DNA from: Lachnospiraceae bacterium
Lineage (GTDB): Bacteria > Bacillota > Clostridia > Lachnospirales > Lachnospiraceae
DNA: 38,841 bases
Direction: 5' to 3'
Assembly: GCA_015056915.1 (NCBI GenBank)
Contig: SVFK01000019.1
Span: forward strand, 1-38,841
Shown: piece by piece, positions 25,087-30,505 of the stretch
Layout: every line of letters begins with the position of its first letter
How positions within the stretch are numbered: the stretch's first letter is position 1
Translations under genes and position numbers: made by a program
The notes under the pieces: model-generated
The model's database searches: none
What the model saw: only the letters and a program-made list of their open reading frames with translations
What the model was told of the DNA's origin: nothing

Positions 25087-25401
25087 GATTGTTTTTCTGT
25101 TTCGGACAAATATGCGTTTGTCGGTCCATCTATACGCCCTACTACGAGTGAAATTGAGAAGACAAAGGAAAAGTTGGTTTACGTTTCAATGGGAACGGTT
25201 AATAATGACATGCTACCGTTGTATAAGTAATTTATTGGGGCATTTGCTAAGGCAAATTATCAAGTAATTATGTCAGTGGGAGGTCAGGTGCCCATAGAGA
25301 AGTTCGGGAACGTACCGGAAAACATATCCGTTTATGAAAGTGCAGATAAGATTATGAGTGTTTGTAAAATATTTGTTGACAATAATACGTATTCAGATTA
25401 G
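25087..25401 (+). pseudogene. MGT-family glycosyltransferase fragment
   Basis: Translating from 25087 gives a segment with DKYAFVGPSIRP, then LVYVSMGTVNN, an in-frame TAA, then YQVIMSVGG and FGNVPENISVYESA. It ends in a truncated FVDNN and a TAG at 25399. These blocks match the central part of macrolide-type UDP-glycosyltransferases (FVGPS, V-SMGT, VVMSVG, PENI). Both ends and the donor-binding HGG motif are missing, so it is a dead fragment. No start codon or ribosome site is present. Confidence 0.7.
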
Positions 25402-25404
25402 TAT
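25376..25404 (+). promoter_or_regulatory. promoter for a possible small RNA
   Basis: TTGACA (25376-25381), 17 bases, TAGTAT (25399-25404). It overlaps the end of the glycosyltransferase fragment and would drive a transcript of about 90 bases ending at the hairpin at 25460-25498. Confidence 0.5.
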
Positions 25405-25409
25405 AAAAG

Positions 25410-25499
25410 TAGGAAAGGGTACTACCGATAGACGGTTAGTCCACATAAAGATAGTTATAAAAATAACCGCTTAGTTTGCAGACCGGGCGGTTATTTTTG
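25410..25499 (+). ncRNA. putative antisense RNA facing the small membrane peptide gene
   Basis: Defined by the promoter at 25376 and the terminator at 25460-25498, with no open frame. Its 3' part overlaps the stop codon end of the minus-strand peptide gene. Its 5' part (25417-25442) is an inverted, imperfect copy of 25678-25709, the region expected to be the peptide mRNA leader. This layout resembles type I antitoxin RNAs. It is a prediction only. Confidence 0.4.
25460..25498. terminator. shared bidirectional terminator of the peptide/RNA pair
   Basis: The stem AAAATAACCGC / GCGGTTATTTT surrounds TTAGTTTGCAGACCGG. It is A-rich on the left and T-rich on the right, so it can end transcripts from both sides. 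The peptide stop codon lies inside its right arm. Confidence 0.75.
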
Positions 25500-25586
25500 T
25501 GATTTATTACTTCCGATTGAGTAACCAAGACCGAATGCAGTAAGTACAAGACTTATAACTGCAATCAGACCTTCTATTGTCATCAT
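25491..25586 (-). CDS. 31-residue single-helix membrane peptide, possible type I toxin
   Basis: From ATG 25586, with AGAGGG about nine bases upstream, the frame codes a 31-residue peptide. A single hydrophobic helix (about residues 4-22, LIAVISLVLTAFGLGY) is followed by a polar basic tail (SIGSNKSQK). This is the form of short holin-like or TxpA-type toxins that act at the membrane. The gene is in the island remnant and converges on a predicted small RNA sharing its terminator. A possible extended -10 (TGTTACACT, rc of 25717-25725) lies ahead of the leader. Toxicity is inferred, not shown; a nearby second ATG at 25595 is less likely. Confidence 0.5.
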   Translation of the reverse strand: MMTIEGLIAVISLVLTAFGLGYSIGSNKSQK

Positions 25587-25792
25587 GGCAATCATCCCTC
25601 TTTCGTACAAATTTCCAATGCGTTAAATCCTACATTAGATTTCTATATTAACAGAGGGTCACAGTCCCCCTGAAGAAGGACTAACCGCCTACCGTGAATG
25701 GTAGCACCCATGAGAGTAGTGTAACAAATGAGTTCGCAAAACGCAACAGAAAAAGAGAAGAAAAATAAACGAAATAACGACAATTATATTAA

Positions 25793-25902
25793 AAAGGATT
25801 TTTACACGACCTTTACACACCCCAAGTCAGCGCCCCGGCAATCTCCTTTCTATGCGGGTTTGCGGGTGTTAGACCTGCGTTCAAGTCCGGCCACCAGCAG
25901 TA
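25793..25902 (+). repeat. right-end repeat of element 2 (arm sites plus att copy 3)
   Basis: Near-copy of 24841-24950. TTTACAC motifs lie at 25801 and 25812, followed by CCCCAAGTCAGC, a conserved CAATCTCCTTTCTATGCGGG block, and att copy 3 at 25879-25902, the outermost right junction. Confidence 0.85.
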
Positions 25903-25934
25903 AAGGAATACGTGTAACAGCGTATTCCTTTTTT
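25903..25934 (+). terminator. terminator following att copy 3 (likely original tRNA-Leu terminator)
   Basis: A perfect 10-bp stem AAGGAATACG / CGTATTCCTT, loop TGTAACAG, then TTTT. It directly follows the outermost att copy, so before integration it would have ended the tRNA-Leu transcript. Confidence 0.8.
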
Positions 25935-26048
25935 AGTAAAATAAGCTTCATTCCGCCAAATGTTAAAAAAGGTCATAGACCTTATATATTAATTCTGTTA
26001 TTCTATAATAAACGGACTTAATATATAAGGTCTATTATTTTACTAAAA
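25931..26048 (+). promoter_or_regulatory. nested perfect inverted repeats upstream of the second GH13 gene
   Basis: The outer pair TTTTAGTAAAATA (25931-25943) / TATTTTACTAAAA (26036-26048) and the inner 18-bp pair starting ATAGACCTTATATA (25975-25992) / ending AAGGTCTAT (26018-26035) are both exact. A TATAAT (26004-26009) lies in the central loop. The right arms are adjacent and end three bases before the AGGAGG of the GH13 gene. It may be an operator pair or a leader hairpin. Confidence 0.55.
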
Positions 26049-26064
26049 TAGGAGGAACACTGGC

Positions 26065-27756
26065 ATGGCATGGTATGATGAGGCCATATTTTACCATATT
26101 TATCCACTGGGGCTTACCGGAGCACCCAAACAGAATCCTTATGGAGAACCGGTACATCGGTTAAATACATTACTTCCATGGATTTCACATATTAAGGAGA
26201 TCGGATGTAATGCCATTTACATCGGCCCTCTTTTCGAATCCGTAGGACATGGCTATGAAACAACCGATTATAAAAAATTGGACAGCAGACTTGGAACTAA
26301 TGAAGATTTGACTAACTTTGTAGTAGAATGTCACAAGCAGGGAATTCGAGTAATTTTAGATGGTGTGTTTAATCACACCGGTCGTGATTTCTTTGCATTT
26401 CAGGATATTAAACAAAATAGGGAACATTCACAGTACAAGGACTGGTACTGTAATGTGAATTTTGGGGGAAATAACTCATTTAATGATGGATTTTCCTATG
26501 AAAACTGGGGCGGTTATGACCTTCTTGCAAAATTGAACCAGCACAATCCGGCTGTTAGAGATTATATTTGTGATGTAATCCGTTTCTGGGTAAGTGAATT
26601 TGATATCGACGGTATTCGTCTGGATGCCGCGGATGTTATGGACTTCGAATATATGAAGGCACTTCGACATGTGGCAAATGAAGTGAAGCCGGAATTCTGG
26701 CTCATGGGTGAAGTAATTCATGGCAACTATTCGCGTTGGGCAAACGAAGGGACTCTTCATTCGGTTACAAACTATATGCTTCACAAAGCATTATATTCCG
26801 GTCACAACGATCACAACTACTTTGAGGTAGCCCATACCATCAAGTATGTCAGCGGTATGGTTGGGAACAATTTGAATCTTTACAGCTTTGTGGACAATCA
26901 TGATGTAGAACGTATCTATACGAAACTGAAAAATAAAGCGCATTTTGTACCGGTACATGTAATGCTTTATACATTGCCGGGAATACCTTCTCTTTATTAT
27001 GGTTCTGAGTTTGGTATTGAAGGTCGCAAGGAACAATTTTCGGATGATTCCTTAAGACCCGCATTGAATTATGAAGATTATAAGAATGCAGTAGACACAA
27101 ATCCTTGTACAAAGCTTATAGCGGCCCTGGGTAAGATTCGCCGGAATACACCGCCGCTTATGTTTGGGTCTTATAAAGAATTGGAGCTGCAGACAACACA
27201 TTTTGCATATGCGAGAATTTTAGACGGAAAATTTGTGATTACAACAGTGAATAATGGAGACAATGATGTGTCCATGAATCTGGAGGCGGGATGTTCTGCA
27301 GAATATGTTGGCGCGCTGACAGGAGAAAGAGTGGCCGTAAACGGTGGTCGCATTCAGGTGAGAGTACCCGGTAACTTCGGTGAAATCTGGATTCCTTTGG
27401 AAATCTGCGGTGAAAGCTTTGCTCCCATTAAAACTGTGAAAATCGAGAAAGCACCGGAACCGGTAAAATTGGTGGAAGAACCAAAGAAGGAAGACCTTGT
27501 AAAAGAAGAATTTCCTAAAGTAAAATCACTCGAGCAACCGAAAGTAGAGTCTGTAAAAGTACAGGAAGAAAAGAAGCCTGAAAAAGTAGTGGTAGACTGG
27601 AACAAGCCCTATGAAGAGATGTCTGTAGAAGAACTTCAGGAAGCGATTCTCGAAAAAATGAGAAGAAACGGCCCGGTAACAGACTATATGTTAGGCTCTG
27701 TCAGAGAAAATACACACCATGGTTCCTTAGTAACCTGGGTAAGAAGTTTTGGTTAA
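26065..27756 (+). CDS. GH13 alpha-amylase-family enzyme with extra C-terminal domain
   Basis: A 563-residue cytoplasmic GH13 enzyme (no signal peptide). The barrel starts at once (AIFYHIYPLGLTG), with region I DGVFNH (D99), nucleophile D187 (IRLDAAD), acid/base E216 (MGEVIHG) and region IV VDNHDVER (D280). The typical beta-sandwich ends near residue 440. After it come a charged Pro/Glu/Lys/Val-rich linker (about 455-510) and a compact 50-residue domain (about 513-563: YEEMSVEELQEAILEKM, then NTHHGSLVTWVRSFG). I do not recognise that domain. The GH13 core resembles small maltodextrin-active enzymes; specificity is uncertain. AGGAGG precedes the ATG. Confidence 0.87.
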   Translation: MAWYDEAIFYHIYPLGLTGAPKQNPYGEPVHRLNTLLPWISHIKEIGCNAIYIGPLFESVGHGYETTDYKKLDSRLGTNEDLTNFVVECHKQGIRVILDGVFNHTGRDFFAFQDIKQNREHSQYKDWYCNVNFGGNNSFNDGFSYENWGGYDLLAKLNQHNPAVRDYICDVIRFWVSEFDIDGIRLDAADVMDFEYMKALRHVANEVKPEFWLMGEVIHGNYSRWANEGTLHSVTNYMLHKALYSGHNDHNYFEVAHTIKYVSGMVGNNLNLYSFVDNHDVERIYTKLKNKAHFVPVHVMLYTLPGIPSLYYGSEFGIEGRKEQFSDDSLRPALNYEDYKNAVDTNPCTKLIAALGKIRRNTPPLMFGSYKELELQTTHFAYARILDGKFVITTVNNGDNDVSMNLEAGCSAEYVGALTGERVAVNGGRIQVRVPGNFGEIWIPLEICGESFAPIKTVKIEKAPEPVKLVEEPKKEDLVKEEFPKVKSLEQPKVESVKVQEEKKPEKVVVDWNKPYEEMSVEELQEAILEKMRRNGPVTDYMLGSVRENTHHGSLVTWVRSFG

Positions 27757-27832
27757 ATAATAAGAAAGCTTTTATGAAGGTTTTTACCTTTACTATTCTA
27801 TAAAATCACACATATCCAATTTGCTCAAATTA

Positions 27833-27881
27833 ATGCTATGATGCCGGGGTCAAAAGGTTTTAATGTCCGGCATCATGGCAT
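27833..27881. repeat. short palindrome sharing ends with the long palindrome at 30192
   Basis: Arms starting ATGCTATGATGCCGG (27833-27847) and ending CCGGCATCATGGCAT (27867-27881) pair over 15 bp with one G-T pair. ATGATGCCGGGG and CCGGCATCATG are the same end sequences as the 248-nt palindrome. No U-tract follows. Confidence 0.6.
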
Positions 27882-28122
27882 AATCTTTTGCCAGAAAATC
27901 TTGTATTGCATCTGCCAATAGGCAATGCACATTTTATTCTTATTTAGCAGATATTCTGCGATGATAGAAGCCACGCAAGGATATTTAATGGAAACGTTCT
28001 TTTCAGAATTATGTCGTTATGTTATTATTGACACAAAAGATTTGCATTTTACCACCATGTGACAAGAGTAACCGAAAGCAAATTGAGTCAGAACGTCATT
28101 TCATACACAGTTGCAAGGTAAG

Positions 28123-28435
28123 CCCCGCCTGCAACAACAAAAGAGTAGGTTTAGTCGGGTGTAAAAGGCGGAAAGTCCCCGCCTGCAACGGCAAAAGGAT
28201 AGGTTTAGTCGGGTGTAAAAGGCGAAAAGCCCCCGCCTGCAACGGCAAAAGGGTAGAATAAGGCGGGTGGAAAAGAAGGAAAACTCCCGCCTGCAACAGC
28301 AAAAGAGTAGAATCAGTCGGGTGTAAAAGGCGGAAATTTCCCGCCTGCAACAACAAAAGAGTAGGTTTAGTCGGGTGTAAAAGGCGGAAAGCCCCCGCCT
28401 GCAATGGCAGAAAAGTAGAATCAGTCGGGGAGCTC
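28123..28435. repeat. 54-bp tandem repeat array (five units plus a partial sixth)
   Basis: Units begin GCCTGCAAC at 28127, 28181, 28235, 28289, 28343 and 28397, an exact 54-base period. Most units contain GTCGGGTGTAAAAGGCGG followed by CCCGCC, forming a GGCGG/CCGCC hairpin across the unit boundary. Unit 3 loses that arm (GAAGG) but has AGGCGGG where others have AGTCGGG, so the hairpin with CCCGCCT is kept. There are no spacers, so it is not CRISPR. Confidence 0.85.
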
Positions 28436-28467
28436 TGTGTACTGGTTTAAAATAGGAGATGAGATAA

Positions 28468-29007
28468 TTGAGCACAAAAAGAAAAGATCACACCAAAAGC
28501 GTTGAAAAACAGGTCAAGACAAGATATTCATGGAAGTTTTGGTGTATGGTAACTGTGACGATTGCCGCAATGGTTGTTATTATTTTGTTAGCAGCGTTGT
28601 CAATAAAGGCGTTGGTGCAGGATATTCAACTGGTATTGTACGAGAACAAAGTGGAAGGGACGGTTTCTGTTGCGGAATTCGTAGGAGGAACATGGGAATA
28701 CAATGAAACAGATACCGGACAGCACCAGAAGTTTGACTCTGTCCATTATGTAATAACCTTTGATGAGAAAACAGCAGGATACAGTCAATATGAATATCGT
28801 GCAAAGGACATTATTTCTTCCGAAAAATATGTGGGAGATCGCTACGTTGTACTATTTAACAGCATAGAAGATCCGACGTTGATTCAGAAGGAAGATATTG
28901 CAGCGGATAATGCAATATTACTTTCATTTTTTGTTTTGGCTGCCATAGTGGTAATCTTCCGAAAGAATTTTTCTGCATGGTTGACCAAGATAGATATGAA
29001 ATTTTAG
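28468..29007 (+). CDS. small two-helix membrane protein, unrecognised
   Basis: A 179-residue protein from TTG 28468 with AGGAGATGAG upstream. The N-terminus is basic, the first membrane helix is about 27-52 and the second about 148-166. Between them is a soluble domain of about 90 residues with beta character (VEGTVSVAEFVGGTW, HYVITFDEK, GDRYVVLFN). The layout recalls DUF3592-like proteins, in which an outside beta domain sits between two helices, but the match is not firm. The next gene (thioesterase) begins 14 bases after its stop, so the two are likely co-transcribed. Confidence 0.7.
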   Translation: MSTKRKDHTKSVEKQVKTRYSWKFWCMVTVTIAAMVVIILLAALSIKALVQDIQLVLYENKVEGTVSVAEFVGGTWEYNETDTGQHQKFDSVHYVITFDEKTAGYSQYEYRAKDIISSEKYVGDRYVVLFNSIEDPTLIQKEDIAADNAILLSFFVLAAIVVIFRKNFSAWLTKIDMKF

Positions 29008-29021
29008 GAGGAAAGCAAGCA

Positions 29022-29450
29022 GTGAAGGGTTATGAAACATTTCATTTGGTAAAGTCAGAGGACTTGAATCATCACGGAACCTTGTTTGCTGCAAGAGCGG
29101 CGGCATGGCTGGTGGAGGCAGGCTTTGCGGCAGCAGCCTGCGAGCATGGAAATGCAGATGAGGTGGTGCTCCGGTGTATTCAGAATATGTCCTATTCCAA
29201 ACCGGTACAGAAGGGTACGGTGGTGAAATTGATAAGCAGGGTTGTTCATGCAGGGAATACCAGTCTGACGGTTGCCGTTACAGCAGAGGATGCTATAACG
29301 GAGGAGTTGGCAATCGAAGGATATCTCACTTTTGTGACGATCAATAAGGACACGGGAAAAAAGCAATCACATGCAGTTTCGTTGGATGAAGCAGCGGATG
29401 AAAAAGAGGAGCAATTACGAAGAAAGGCACAGAAGTATTGTTGCCCATAG
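29022..29450 (+). CDS. hotdog-fold acyl-CoA thioesterase
   Basis: I choose GTG 29022 because AGGAGG lies ten bases before it; the open frame reaches back into the previous gene to 28977 without a site. The 142-residue protein has the acyl-CoA hydrolase signature LNHHGTLFAARAAAWLVEAG (the N-H-x-G-T-L-F pattern), then beta strands such as GTVVKLISRVVHAGNTSLTV and LAIEGYLTFVTI. It matches the YciA/BFIT group, which hydrolyses acyl-CoA esters in the cytoplasm. The C-terminal 25 residues are charged. Substrate chain length cannot be read from sequence. Confidence 0.82.
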   Translation: MKGYETFHLVKSEDLNHHGTLFAARAAAWLVEAGFAAAACEHGNADEVVLRCIQNMSYSKPVQKGTVVKLISRVVHAGNTSLTVAVTAEDAITEELAIEGYLTFVTINKDTGKKQSHAVSLDEAADEKEEQLRRKAQKYCCP

Positions 29451-29541
29451 TCTTCTGATATGGTAGTATAAGTCTCAGGAGTATTAATACATAGGAATAA
29501 TCTGACACCGATATTATAATCTGAAGATAAGGAGCAAAGAC

Positions 29542-30168
29542 ATGCAATTTGGAAAAGTGGATAAAAAGAAACTGATACTGGTAATCTTCTCAGTAATCAT
29601 GATGGGATTTAGTCTGACCTTTTTAAATCAGACGAATTTCGGTACGGACCCCTATACGGTGCTGAATCTGGGTATTGCATCCAAGATAGGGCTTTCTCTG
29701 GGTAATTCTCAGGCGATTTTTAACTGTGCCCTGTTGGTAATTGTTTTCCTGTTTGATAAAAGACAGATTGGCTGGGGAACGATTGCTAATATGTTTCTGA
29801 TAGGCTATAGCTTTGATTTCTTTACCTGGTTAAACGGATTCTGGTTTCCTCAGGAGATTTATCAGAGTTTGACAGGACGCATTTTGGTTATGATTCCGTC
29901 TCTGTGTGTCTTTATTTTGGTGGCTGCTACTTATATGGCAGTGCAGCTGGGAACCTCACCCTATGATGCAGTCCCTTTTATAATTTCCACCAAATTACCG
30001 AAGGTGCCTTTCAGAATCATCCGTATTATCTGGGATATTCTGGCATGTGTAATCGGCGTGCTGCTAGGCTCCAAGCTGGGCGTGGTGACTGTTGTTATGG
30101 CTTTTGTGCTGGGTCCCGTAATCACATGGGTAAAGACCAACATTGTAGAACGCTATTTAACTAAATAA
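29542..30168 (+). CDS. YczE/YitT-type integral membrane protein
   Basis: A 208-residue protein with about five membrane helices (roughly 10-28, 52-71, 78-96, 112-133, 160-190). The motif FGTDPYTVLNLG near residue 32 is repeated as LGTSPYDAVPFIIS near residue 134. This duplicated G-T-x-P-Y/D pattern is characteristic of the YczE/YyaS/YitT membrane family of unknown function. Internal duplication suggests a two-fold transporter-like fold. The ribosome site is AAGGAG. A 248-nt palindrome follows the gene. Confidence 0.8.
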   Translation: MQFGKVDKKKLILVIFSVIMMGFSLTFLNQTNFGTDPYTVLNLGIASKIGLSLGNSQAIFNCALLVIVFLFDKRQIGWGTIANMFLIGYSFDFFTWLNGFWFPQEIYQSLTGRILVMIPSLCVFILVAATYMAVQLGTSPYDAVPFIISTKLPKVPFRIIRIIWDILACVIGVLLGSKLGVVTVVMAFVLGPVITWVKTNIVERYLTK

Positions 30169-30191
30169 ACGAAGAACACCGGACAATGTTA

Positions 30192-30439
30192 TGATGCCGG
30201 GGACATACGGGTCTGCCATCTACGATTGTTGGTATTGTTTGTCATCTACAGGAGCCTTAGTTGTTCTTAGGATTGACAAAGATGCGTTGTTGCCCAAAAT
30301 TCGTCTGTTTGAGCGTAGCGAGTTTTCGAATTTTGGGTAACGCATTTAGCAAATTTGACAATTCTTAGTACAACTTGGCTCCGCAGCCGCAAACAATACC
30401 AACAATCGTAGGTGGCAGACCCGTATGTCCCCGGCATCA
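30192..30439. repeat. 248-nt near-perfect palindrome flanked by a 5-bp direct repeat
   Basis: The first 50 bases (starting TGATGCCGGGGACATACGGG) are repeated inverted at the right end (ending CCCGTATGTCCCCGGCATCA) with a single difference that would be a G-U pair in RNA. Pairing continues less perfectly inward to CCCAAAATTCG / CGAATTTTGGG around a loop holding GAGCGTAGCGAG (about 30304-30325). TGTTA occurs on both sides (30187-30191, 30440-30444), as after transposition. No open frame lies inside. It is either a MITE-like element or a very long structured RNA. Confidence 0.88.
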
Positions 30440-30505
30440 TGTTATTGAAACACCGGAGTCACTTTTTTCGTTTATATGGATAAAGAGATATTTAGGAGGA
30501 TACTT

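Larger units (their letters stand above)
24951..25902. mobile_element. remnant integrative element 2 (about 0.95 kb, no integrase)
   Basis: Lies between att copies 2 and 3. Its right end has the same arm-site/att module as element 1, so it was inserted by the same or a related integrase, but no integrase remains. Contents are a terminator, a glycosyltransferase fragment with a stop codon, and a small membrane peptide locus with a convergent transcript. It looks like the decayed remains of an older island. Confidence 0.75.
27757..28467. other. gene-free region with a hairpin and tandem repeats
   Basis: About 710 bases with no convincing gene. They contain a 15-bp hairpin at 27833-27881 and six tandem 54-bp units at 28123-28435. 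Open frames crossing the array exist on both strands only because 54 is a multiple of three. Confidence 0.65.

Noticed and set aside
25728..26021. 97-residue plus-strand open frame
   Set aside because: It runs through the arm sites, att copy 3 and a terminator, which are duplicated non-coding sequences, and it has no ribosome site.
28123..28435. CRISPR array
   Set aside because: The whole 54-base unit is conserved with no variable spacers, and there are no cas genes nearby.
28019..28475. Open frames of 80-124 residues on both strands across the 54-bp repeats
   Set aside because: They stay open only because the repeat is a multiple of three. The translations are low-complexity Cys/Arg/Leu repeats without a ribosome site.
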